Of a DNA stretch of 8,514 bases, positions 1 through 4,147 are shown in pieces. Below the pieces are notes generated by a model that saw nothing but the letters and a program-made list of their open reading frames with translations, did not search any database and had not been told where the DNA came from. The position numbers and the translations under genes were made by a program. This DNA comes from an uncultured Kineosporia sp. (lineage in GTDB: Bacteria; Actinomycetota; Actinomycetes; Actinomycetales; Kineosporiaceae), in contig CALMAR010000387.1 of assembly GCA_937859855.1 (NCBI GenBank), positions 1 through 8,514 on the forward strand, written 5' to 3'. Positions within the stretch are counted from its first letter, which is position 1; the number at the start of each line of letters is the position of its first letter.

Positions 1-49
1 CATCACCTTGCCAAGGTGAGGGTCGCGGGTTCGAATCCCGTCGTCCGCT
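1..49 (+). tRNA. tRNA-Gly(GCC), 5' end outside window
   Basis: Only the anticodon arm onward is present. The anticodon stem TCACC/GGTGA (3-7 with 15-19) encloses the loop TTGCCAA, giving anticodon GCC at 10-12. The T arm is 25-41 with loop TTCGAAT. The 3' acceptor strand CGTCCGC is 42-48 and the discriminator T is at 49. No CCA is encoded. It is the first of three closely spaced tRNA genes on the same strand, probably one transcript. Confidence 0.93.
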
Positions 50-68
50 CGGAGGCCCACAGCCTCGC

Positions 69-139
69 GGTGGAGTGGCCGAGAGGCGAGGCAACGGCCT
101 GCAAAGCCGTCTACACGGGTTCAAATCCCGTCTCCACCT
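69..139 (+). tRNA. tRNA-Cys(GCA)
   Basis: The acceptor strands GGTGGAG (69-75) and CTCCACC (132-138) pair fully, with discriminator T at 139, which is usual for tRNA-Cys. The anticodon stem ACGGC/GCCGT (94-98 with 106-110) closes the loop CTGCAAA, giving anticodon GCA at 101-103. The T loop is TTCAAAT. No CCA is encoded. The gene lies 19 nt after tRNA-Gly and 30 nt before tRNA-Val. Confidence 0.95.
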
Positions 140-169
140 CGATCCCATGCGTGTCCTGCACGAGGTCAC

Positions 170-244
170 GGGCGATTAGCTCAGTGGGAGAGCGCTTCCT
201 TGACACGGAAGAGGTCACAAGTTCAATCCTTGTATCGCCCACCA
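170..244 (+). tRNA. tRNA-Val(GAC) with encoded CCA; integration target
   Basis: The acceptor strands GGGCGAT (170-176) and ATCGCCC (234-240) pair fully, with discriminator A at 241 and CCA at 242-244. The anticodon stem CTTCC/GGAAG (195-199 with 207-211) closes the loop TTGACAC, giving anticodon GAC at 202-204. The gene is intact. Its segment from 200 to 244 recurs downstream at 1622 (identical), 2875 and 4148, so this gene is the bacterial attachment site used by a family of integrative elements. Its present 3' half was presumably supplied by the last element to integrate. Confidence 0.96.
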
Positions 245-275
245 CCATCACCCCAGCTCAGAGCCCGGTTCCTCA
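200..275 (+). repeat. att copy 1 (tRNA-Val 3' half plus flank)
   Basis: This is the first of four direct repeats. The core runs from the start of the anticodon loop (200) to the CCA (244). The shared flank continues through the GAGCCCGG of the following hairpin. The inner boundary at 200 is sharp: sequence to the left of the other copies does not resemble the tRNA. The last codons of a minus-strand integrase overlap the flank, with the stop at 248-250. Confidence 0.9.
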
Positions 276-293
276 CCCGAGGGATCGGGCTCT
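260..293. terminator. Hairpin after tRNA-Val
   Basis: An 8-bp inverted repeat, AGAGCCCG (260-267) and CGGGCTCT (286-293), encloses a second stem, CCTC/GAGG (271-274 with 279-282). Its place just after the tRNA suits a terminator for the tRNA transcript. It also lies within the end of the integrase coding region on the other strand. The T tract is weak. The same hairpin is remade after att copies 2 and 3. Confidence 0.5.
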
Positions 294-311
294 TGCTCGT
301 CTGGAGCCGCC

Positions 312-333
312 TGATAGCCAAACTGATAGCCAA
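312..333. repeat. Right-arm direct repeats, cassette 1
   Basis: Two copies of GATAGCCAA begin 12 bp apart (313 and 325), inside the integrase C-terminal codons. The same 12-bp period and a similar motif lie at the matching place in cassettes 2 and 3 and in the left arms. I read them as integrase arm-type binding sites. The sequence shows the repeats; the binding role is inference. Confidence 0.65.
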
Positions 334-917
334 TGGTTTCAGGCTGACCCGGGCCACCGCCGGCGTCAAAGAGCCGATCCATGGTTGTGGCACCGGTCTG
401 CATCAGCGGCCGAAGCTGCTTCCGGTAAACCGTCTCAGTCACCAGCGTGGTCTTATGCCCGACCAGGCGCGAGATCTCCTCAATTGGCACGCCATCGTCG
501 CTGAGCAACGAGACGAACGAATGCCGAAGCTCCCGCGGCGTCCACTCCTTCTCGTTCAGCCCCTCCACCTTCTTGATCGCAGTCCGGAAGTCGCGACGTA
601 CGTCGGCCGAGTCCAATGGCGTGCCATAGCGGCTGGTGAAGACCAAGCCCAGGTCGATCCAACGAACGCCGGCTTTGAGCCGGTCCTGAGCCTGCCTGGC
701 ACGATGTCGGCCCAGAGCCTCGACGCACCGGCCCGGTAGTGCGAGCTGTCGCCGGGACAGTCGGGTCTTGGTGTCGCCGGTTGCCCGTACCGAGCGGAAC
801 ACCGACAAGGACGGCGGCACCGGAGGGTCGTCGTCCGGCCAGGCCAGACAGCACAAGGCCTCGGTGAACTTTAGAGAACCAGATCACACGGGGCTGTCTT
901 GTTTACCTATCGAGGAT

Positions 918-1068
918 GGTCGCCAAACGGCACGCCCTCTGCGCACCAGACTTCTCAGGCGTCGACACCGCGTCAAGGGCGCCGATGGCGTCGCTGCGCG
1001 ATGGAGCAAGCTCCACCCTTGACCCGGCACCGTCGTCCCAAGAACCTGGCAGCTACGAGGACATGCCC
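918..1068. repeat. Structured repeat, copy A (full)
   Basis: This unit of about 150 bp is shared with 3631-3783, and with truncated copies near 3023 and 5326. The core has an outer stem GTCAAGGG (972-979) / CCCTTGAC (1016-1023), extended by CCG/CGG past a C-C mismatch. Inside are three small hairpins: CGCC/GGCG (980-990), TCGC/GCGA (991-1001) and TGGAG/CTCCA (1002-1015). All pairs are intact in this copy, giving a cloverleaf-like fold on either strand. It lies between the integrase remnant and the cargo gene, and the stop codon of the cargo gene falls inside its left-hand side. The function is unknown. Confidence 0.8.
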
Positions 1069-1472
1069 TCATCCTGGTGAGCCTCGGCCCGCTTGACCCT
1101 CGCATCACCGTGTCCTTGGTGTTGCGACAGCGGCTCATCGATTTCCTTCACAAGTGCGCCCGTCTCAGCATCAGTCATCGACTCGAAGTACCTGTTACGC
1201 CGCCGATCGATCAGCCTGTTCACTCGATGCCAGCGTTGAGTTTTCCGAAAGAACTCGGAGGCACTACGGGCCTTTGTCACCACGAGGTGCTTGCCCCTGT
1301 GCCAACCGCGCACCTTGAGGTTCAGCGCACTGCGCATCTTGAGCTCGCTGTCGATCCGTATCGCGATATGACTCATGCTTGAGCCACAGAAGGGACAGGT
1401 TGTGTCTTGAGCCTCGGCGTCGTAGCGGACGCGACCGCACGAGAGACACGTCCGTGTTGTCTCAGCCGCCAT
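1053..1472 (-). CDS. Small zinc-ribbon protein of unknown function (cassette 1 cargo)
   Basis: I do not recognise a named family. The predicted protein is 139 residues. It opens with two Cys pairs, C9-x2-C12 and C26-x2-C29, the second within TCPFCG, typical of a zinc ribbon. A basic middle follows (FFRKTQRWHRVNRLIDRRRN, 75-94), then a segment ending in DEPLSQHQGHG. That tail resembles short uncharacterised bacterial proteins I have seen, a recollection only. There is no signal peptide or membrane segment, so it is likely cytoplasmic and possibly nucleic-acid binding. The start is uncertain: ATG at 1472 has a weak GGGA 9 nt upstream; in-frame ATGs at 1487 and 1505 are alternatives. A longer reading would run into antisense tRNA sequence and is rejected. 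The gene opposes the tRNA genes and is the only cargo of cassette 1. Confidence 0.65.
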   Translation of the reverse strand: MAAETTRTCLSCGRVRYDAEAQDTTCPFCGSSMSHIAIRIDSELKMRSALNLKVRGWHRGKHLVVTKARSASEFFRKTQRWHRVNRLIDRRRNRYFESMTDAETGALVKEIDEPLSQHQGHGDARVKRAEAHQDEGMSS

Positions 1473-1514
1473 ACTTGATGATCCCATCTCAGGCTCGACA
1501 GTCATCCCTGCATG

Positions 1515-1537
1515 GGACAGCCAATCTGACAGCCAAC
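1515..1537. repeat. Left-arm direct repeats, cassette 1
   Basis: Two perfect copies of GACAGCCAA begin 12 bp apart (1516 and 1528). They lie about 85 bp before att copy 2, just upstream of the zinc-ribbon gene. They match the right-arm motif in sequence and period, and match the left arms of the other cassettes. Confidence 0.7.
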
Positions 1538-1559
1538 GGCCCTCAGAACGGCCACACTT

Positions 1560-1577
1560 CGGCGGACCTCGGCGGAC
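1560..1577. repeat. CGGCGGAC pair before att2
   Basis: Two copies of CGGCGGAC begin 10 bp apart (1560 and 1570), ending 44 bp before the att2 core. The same pair with the same 10-bp period precedes att3 at the same distance and att4 slightly closer. It is a candidate site for integrase, excisionase or a bending protein; which one cannot be told from sequence. Confidence 0.65.
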
Positions 1578-1621
1578 AGTTTGCGCAGGTGAGAGGCCAT
1601 ATGGGCATGATCGCGGACCAA

Positions 1622-1697
1622 TTGACACGGAAGAGGTCACAAGTTCAATCCTTGTATCGCCCACCAGCATCACCCAAGCTCAGAGCCCGGTTCCTCC
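1622..1697 (+). repeat. att copy 2
   Basis: The 45-nt core (1622-1666) is identical to tRNA-Val 200-244, ending in CCA. The flank then continues with scattered differences through GAGCCCGG and TTCCTC. Sequence left of 1622 is unrelated to the tRNA 5' half, so this is a genuine junction copy rather than a duplicated tRNA gene. Confidence 0.92.
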
Positions 1698-1714
1698 TCG
1701 GAGGGGCCGGGCTC
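1683..1714. terminator. Hairpin after att2
   Basis: GAGCCCGG (1683-1690) pairs with CCGGGCTC (1707-1714) around an inner CCTC/GAGG stem. The loop sequence differs from the hairpin after tRNA-Val while the stems are kept, which suggests that the structure matters. It could end integrase-strand or incoming transcription. Confidence 0.45.
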
Positions 1715-1723
1715 AGCTTCGTC

Positions 1724-1745
1724 TGAGTGACTAACTGAGTGACTC
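1724..1745. repeat. Right-arm direct repeats, cassette 2
   Basis: Two copies of GTGACT begin 12 bp apart (1727 and 1739) at the same place, relative to att, as the GATAGCCAA pair of cassette 1. The period is conserved although the motif differs (TGACT against TGATAGCCA). This divergence could mean different binding specificity or decay. Confidence 0.5.
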
Positions 1746-2279
1746 CCGGCTTGGCCGAGCGGCAGGATCCGGTCCATCGCCACGGCTCCGCGCTGCATCA
1801 TCGGCCGCAGTTGCTTCCGGTACACCGTCTCCGTCACCAAGGTCGTCTTGTGACCCACCAAGCGGGAGATCTCCTCGATCGGGACGCCGTCGTCACTGAG
1901 CAGTGACACGAACGAGTGCCTCAGTTCCCAAGGCGTCCACTCCTTCTCGTTCAACCCCTTGACCTTCTTGATCGCCGTACGGAAGTCCCGGCGCACATCG
2001 GCGGCATCCAGCGGGGTGCCGTAGCGGCTGGTGAAGACGACCCCAGCTCGATCCATCGATCGCCGGCCTCGGCTCGGTCGTGGTCCTGCTTCTGCTTCTG
2101 CTGATGGCGTGTCAGGGCCTCGACGCATCGACCCGGCGGAGCGAGTTGCCGGCGTGACAGCCGCGTCTTCGTGTCACCGTCGATCGCACCGGCCTGAACA
2201 GCGATATAGACGGCGGCACCGGCAGATCGTCGTCCACCCCATCAAGCACCGAGCCGTTGTTCTGGCCGAATGCCACCCG

Positions 2280-2285
2280 TACTGT
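2280..2285 (+). promoter_or_regulatory. Putative -10 box TACTGT
   Basis: TACTGT fits the actinobacterial TAnnnT -10 pattern and ends 8 nt before the GTG at 2294. The same hexamer precedes the cupin in cassette 3. No convincing -35 box is visible. Confidence 0.4.
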
Positions 2286-2293
2286 CCTGCATT

Positions 2294-2770
2294 GTGCCCG
2301 AACCCGATTCCCCGGCCTTCGACTGGCGCCACCTGTTGCTCCTGGAATACGAACGACTCCAGATCATGATCGACAAGTACGACGGGCAGCGGGTCACGCT
2401 TCGCGGATGGTCGATCACCGCCACAGCCGCGATCTTCGCGGCAAGCTTGAGCACCAACCACCCGTCGATCGCGACCGGTGGGGTAGTGATCGCCGTGCTC
2501 TTCTGGGTATTCGAGGCTGTGATCATGAACACTCAGTCAAGCGTCATCGCCCGCAGCAACGAGCTCGAAGACATCGTCGCGAACGATCGCCTCAATGCCG
2601 ACGGTGCCGCGAGCTACATATTCGGCGTCGGCCAGGCCTACGGACCAGCTCGGTTTCTCCCTAGACGCATACCGCACATGATGTTTGTACGGTCGCGATA
2701 CAACATGGTCGTGTTCTATGTCGGCCTGCTCATCGTGACCGCAGCGGGAGCGCTGATAGCCGGACGCTGA
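2294..2770 (+). CDS. Small integral membrane protein, unknown function (cassette 2 cargo)
   Basis: The predicted protein is 158 residues with three hydrophobic segments at about 38-52, 59-78 and 136-156. A polar N-terminal region (LLLLEYERLQIMIDKYDGQR) precedes the first segment, and a charged loop of about 57 residues lies between the second and third. The short N-terminal helix followed by a Gly-Trp at the first membrane segment resembles uncharacterised small membrane proteins I have seen annotated in many bacteria, but I cannot name the family. I chose GTG 2294 because a TACTGT box lies 8 nt upstream and no ribosome binding site is visible; ATG 2270 is the in-frame alternative and would overlap more of the integrase remnant. 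The stop TGA (2768-2770) is built into the first left-arm repeat. The frame is intact while the integrase beside it has decayed, which suggests selection for the cargo. Confidence 0.72.
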   Translation: MPEPDSPAFDWRHLLLLEYERLQIMIDKYDGQRVTLRGWSITATAAIFAASLSTNHPSIATGGVVIAVLFWVFEAVIMNTQSSVIARSNELEDIVANDRLNADGAASYIFGVGQAYGPARFLPRRIPHMMFVRSRYNMVVFYVGLLIVTAAGALIAGR

Positions 2771-2790
2771 CAGCCAAACTGACAGGCAAC
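2755..2790. repeat. Left-arm direct repeats, cassette 2
   Basis: GACAGCCAA (2769) and GACAGGCAA (2781) begin 12 bp apart, with a third relative, GATAGCCGG, 14 bp earlier at 2755. They lie about 85 bp before att copy 3, the same place as in cassette 1. The cargo stop codon lies within the array. Confidence 0.68.
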
Positions 2791-2812
2791 GGCTCTCAGA
2801 ACGGCCATACTT

Positions 2813-2830
2813 CGGCGGACGACGGCGGAC
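2813..2830. repeat. CGGCGGAC pair before att3
   Basis: Two copies of CGGCGGAC begin 10 bp apart (2813 and 2823) and end 44 bp before the att3 core, matching the arrangement before att2 exactly in period and distance. The sequence between pair and core is also partly conserved (GGTGAG followed by GGCC and TTGATCG-like words). Confidence 0.65.
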
Positions 2831-2874
2831 AGTAATCGCTGGTGAGGGCCCAGATGGCCTTGATCGGGCCGTGG

Positions 2875-2950
2875 TTGACACGGAAGTGGTCACAAGTTCA
2901 ATCCCTGTATCGCCCACCACCATCACCCCGGCTCAGAGCCCGGTTCCTCC
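2875..2950 (+). repeat. att copy 3
   Basis: The core (2875-2919) matches tRNA-Val 200-244 with two differences, one in the variable region and one in the T stem. The flank through CCATCACCCC and GAGCCCGG is also conserved. The unrelated left neighbour shows it is a junction copy. Confidence 0.9.
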
Positions 2951-2968
2951 TTCGAGGGATCGGGCTCT
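2935..2968. terminator. Hairpin after att3
   Basis: AGAGCCCG (2935-2942) pairs with CGGGCTCT (2961-2968), the same stem as after tRNA-Val. The inner stem is shorter here. It overlaps the last codons of the integrase remnant. Confidence 0.42.
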
Positions 2969-2986
2969 TGGCTGTCCGAGGCCGGT

Positions 2987-3007
2987 TGACTGCCATCTTG
3001 ACCGCCA
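2987..3007. repeat. Right-arm direct repeats, cassette 3
   Basis: TGACTGCCA (2987) and TGACCGCCA (2999) begin 12 bp apart, at the same place relative to att as in cassettes 1 and 2. With the other arms they give a consensus near TGACnGCCA. Confidence 0.62.
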
Positions 3008-3022
3008 GCGGGATCAGCTGCC

Positions 3023-3081
3023 GGCTCCACCCTGACCTGGAAGGCACCGTCCCAGAACCCAGCAGCTATAAGGACCTGCCC
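3023..3081. repeat. Structured repeat, copy C (right part only)
   Basis: This matches the right part of copy A from CTCCACCCT onward, through GGCACCGT, CCCAGAACC and CAGCTA..AGGAC. The left arm of the main stem is missing, so the fold cannot form. It ends 54 bp before the cupin start. Confidence 0.6.
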
Positions 3082-3123
3082 GTCTTCTGGCCACTGCTCG
3101 GCCTGCAGCACACAGGTCGCGCC

Positions 3124-3129
3124 TACTGT
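3124..3129 (+). promoter_or_regulatory. Putative -10 box TACTGT for the cupin gene
   Basis: The hexamer fits TAnnnT and ends exactly 6 nt before the ATG at 3136. Transcription would then begin at or next to the start codon, giving a leaderless mRNA. No clear -35 box is seen. Confidence 0.5.
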
Positions 3130-3135
3130 CGAGGC

Positions 3136-3558
3136 ATGGATGTCCTTCAACCAGCGCCGACCCGACCCGGGACCGCCGACCTGTTCACGGGAACTGTGTG
3201 GATCGACGAGATCACATCTCGTGAAGTGCCATCCCACCTGCGCGTCAACGCCGTGAGATTCGCTCCAGGCGCGCGCACGGCGTGGCATGCACACGCGCTC
3301 GGCCAGACCCTCCGGATCACGGACGGAATCGGCCGGGTGCAAGCCAGTGATGAATCGGTGCTCATCGTGCGCTCGGGAGACACGATCTGGACACCGGCCG
3401 GTCAATGGCATTGGCACGGAGCTGCACCTGACTCGTTCATGTCGCACCTGGCAATCTGGGAGGCACCCAAAGAGGGTGAAGAGTCTGAGTGGGGGGCGCA
3501 CGTGACCGATGCCGAATATCTGGCGGACCAGCCCCGAAGCAGTCGACAGCCAGAGTGA
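3136..3558 (+). CDS. Cupin-domain protein (cassette 3 cargo)
   Basis: The predicted protein is 140 residues and a single-domain cupin. Motif 1 is W-H51-A-H53-ALGQ57-TLRITDGIG, with Gln in the usual Glu position. Motif 2 is GDTIWTPAGQWHWHGA (81-96), with metal-ligand candidates H92 or H94. The TPAGQWHWHGA form and the EWG.HVTDAEY tail resemble the short actinobacterial cupins often labelled mandelonitrile-lyase-like, a family recollection only; substrate and reaction cannot be told. There is no signal peptide, so it is cytoplasmic. ATG 3136 is chosen because the TACTGT box ends 6 nt before it and there is no usable Shine-Dalgarno sequence. The final codons and stop lie in the left-arm repeats, so the gene fills its cassette up to the recombination sites. 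Confidence 0.86.
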   Translation: MDVLQPAPTRPGTADLFTGTVWIDEITSREVPSHLRVNAVRFAPGARTAWHAHALGQTLRITDGIGRVQASDESVLIVRSGDTIWTPAGQWHWHGAAPDSFMSHLAIWEAPKEGEESEWGAHVTDAEYLADQPRSSRQPE

Positions 3559-3566
3559 CAGCCAAC
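3544..3566. repeat. Left-arm direct repeats, internal to cassette 3
   Basis: GACAGCCAG (3545) and GACAGCCAA (3557) begin 12 bp apart, as in the left arms of cassettes 1 and 2. No att core follows at the expected distance of about 85 bp; the next is 580 bp away. This orphan arm is the main evidence that cassette 3 is a fusion. Confidence 0.66.
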
Positions 3567-3630
3567 GGGCACAAAGACCCCGGTGAAGTAGAAGGACACC
3601 AGGGCTTACGCAGTTCAGGTGTCGAGAAAA

Positions 3631-3783
3631 GGTCACCACGGAGCACGCCCCTGTACGCGCCGGACTTCTCAGGCCGCCGGCACCGCGTCAAGGGCGCCGA
3701 TGGCGTCGCTCCGCAATGGAGCAAGCTGCACCCTTGACCCGGCACCACCGACCCAAGACGCTGGCAGCTACGAGGTCATACCC
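3631..3783. repeat. Structured repeat, copy B (full)
   Basis: This is a full-length relative of copy A. Over the 60 nt from GTCAAGGG (3687-3694) to past CCCTTGAC (3731-3738) only about three bases differ. The outer stem and the CGCC/GGCG hairpin are intact. The other two small hairpins each have one broken pair, with no compensating change. It ends 49 bp before the PLDc_N-like gene. Confidence 0.8.
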
Positions 3784-3832
3784 GCTATCCGGCATGCCCA
3801 CGTCCTGGTCCTACGCAAGCAGAGGCTCAGCA

Positions 3833-4042
3833 ATGGTCCAAAGCAGTCCGTCACTCACCGTTGTGACCGTGTCCTTGCTTCTCCTGGGCCTGTATGTCTA
3901 CTGCCTCGTCGACTTCAGCAGAACTGACGAATCCGACATCCGCACTTTCGACAAGACGGTCTGGATGCTCATCCTCATTTTCACCAACATCGCCGGCGGT
4001 CTGCTCTGGCTCTACGCGGGCAGACGTGCGCGCCGACGCTAG
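3833..4042 (+). CDS. PLDc_N-like two-helix membrane protein
   Basis: The predicted protein is 69 residues with hydrophobic helices at about 8-25 and 43-60. The pattern LYVYCLVDFSR (20-30), then TVWMLILIFTNIAGGLLWLY and GRR at the end, matches the short membrane domain found at the N-terminus of phospholipase D-type cardiolipin synthases (PLDc_N). That domain also occurs alone in many actinobacteria. No HKD catalytic motif is present, so it is not an enzyme by itself. ATG 3833 is chosen because AGAGG lies 7 nt upstream; ATG 3794 is possible in frame but would add a polar stretch with no similarity. It sits between structured repeat B and the degenerate left arm, so I treat it as cargo of an older cassette fused into cassette 3. 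Confidence 0.75.
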   Translation: MVQSSPSLTVVTVSLLLLGLYVYCLVDFSRTDESDIRTFDKTVWMLILIFTNIAGGLLWLYAGRRARRR

Positions 4043-4053
4043 CGCCGGGTGAG

Positions 4054-4111
4054 TGATCAACGGCGTGACCGCGACCCACGAAAGGTCACACAGCGACGGA
4101 CACCGACGGAC
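4054..4111. repeat. Degenerate left arm before att4
   Basis: CGACGGAC occurs twice, 10 bp apart (4094 and 4104), equivalent to the CGGCGGAC pairs before att2 and att3. Upstream, TGATCAACG (4054) and TGACCGCGA (4066) keep the 12-bp period of the arm repeats but only part of the motif. The distance to the att core is 36 bp rather than 44. The 4043-4147 stretch holds nothing else I can identify. Confidence 0.5.
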
Positions 4112-4147
4112 CGTTTACGCCGGTGAGGGGCCTTGATCGGCCTGTGG

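Larger units (their letters stand above)
248..883 (-). pseudogene. Tyrosine integrase, C-terminal remnant (cassette 1)
   Basis: This reads as the catalytic domain of an actinobacterial phage/ICE tyrosine recombinase without the arm-binding and core-binding domains. The open stretch ends at an upstream TGA (884-886). It keeps the PPVPPS linker, the Lys of GDTKTR, the Arg of WTPRELRHSF, the His of ISRLVGHK and the nucleophile Tyr of TETVYRK (codon 425-427). By my alignment the usual GLR..EL motif reads SLKFTEAL, putting Lys where catalytic Arg-I should be, and the following stretch is a few residues short. Full-length relatives are usually near 370-420 residues; about 211 codons remain. The C-terminal tail (GYQFGYQ, EEPGSELG) is encoded by the arm repeats and the att flank. 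It is very unlikely to be active. Its closest visible relative is the remnant in cassette 2. Confidence 0.88.
200..1621. mobile_element. Integrative cassette 1 (att1 to att2)
   Basis: This unit of 1422 bp is bounded by att copies 1 and 2, whose 45-bp cores are identical. In order it holds the att core, an integrase C-terminal remnant on the minus strand with right-arm repeats inside it, structured repeat A, a zinc-ribbon gene on the minus strand, left-arm repeats, the CGGCGGAC pair and att2. No complete recombinase is present, so the unit is non-autonomous as it stands. It lies nearest the tRNA and has the best-preserved integrase fragment and att copies, so I infer it is the youngest of the three. 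Confidence 0.75.
1670..2246 (-). pseudogene. Tyrosine integrase, C-terminal remnant with two frameshifts (cassette 2)
   Basis: This is a second catalytic-domain remnant of the same integrase family. About 80 of the 90 residues from SRYGTPL to MDRI match the cassette 1 copy, including RHSF, LVGHK and TETVYRK, but many codons differ silently. The two therefore diverged as genes before arriving here and are not a local duplication. The upstream part (DDDLPVPPS, then GDTKTRLSRRQLAPPGRCVEAL) is readable only by switching frame twice, near 2180 and near 2042. Each looks like a single missing base. Nothing recognisable remains before about 2246. The stop (1670-1672) again lies 4 nt past the att CCA. 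It cannot encode an active enzyme. Confidence 0.87.
1622..2874. mobile_element. Integrative cassette 2 (att2 to att3)
   Basis: This unit of 1253 bp has the same plan as cassette 1: att core, hairpin, integrase C-terminal remnant with right-arm repeats, one cargo gene (plus strand here), left-arm repeats, CGGCGGAC pair and the next att. No copy of the structured repeat is recognisable. Its integrase remnant carries two frameshifts. Its distal att has two mismatches to the tRNA, so I infer it is older than cassette 1. Confidence 0.75.
2923..3012 (-). pseudogene. Integrase C-terminal tail only (cassette 3)
   Basis: Roughly the last 27 codons of an integrase survive, ending at a TGA (2923-2925) 4 nt past the att CCA. 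The tail GGQDGSQ..SQEPDPSKEEPGSEPG aligns without gaps to the cassette 1 tail GYQFGYQ..EQEPDPSGEEPGSELG. No catalytic residues remain. Upstream the reading runs into structured repeat C, so the rest was lost by deletion. It is identified only by comparison with its neighbours. Confidence 0.7.
2875..4147. mobile_element. Integrative cassette 3 (att3 to att4), probably two fused units
   Basis: This unit of 1273 bp has an integrase tail, partial structured repeat C, a cupin gene and left-arm repeats (3544-3566). Then, with no att in between, come full structured repeat B, a PLDc_N-like gene and a degenerate left arm before att4. The order repeat-cargo-arm occurs twice, so I infer two older cassettes whose shared att and integrase remnant were deleted near 3570-3630. 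Confidence 0.62.

Noticed and set aside
16..504. Open reading frame across the tRNA cluster on the plus strand
   Set aside because: It translates three tRNA genes and the antisense of the integrase remnant. No start signal or family pattern.
1473..1673. N-terminal extension of the zinc-ribbon protein and a similar extension near 2926
   Set aside because: The extra residues (GDTRIELVTSS-type) come from reading tRNA att sequence backwards, a familiar annotation artefact.
3621..3645. AAAAGGTCACC as a decayed att core inside cassette 3
   Set aside because: Only the word AGGTCAC matches the core; the rest does not align, and this word belongs to the left edge of structured repeat B.
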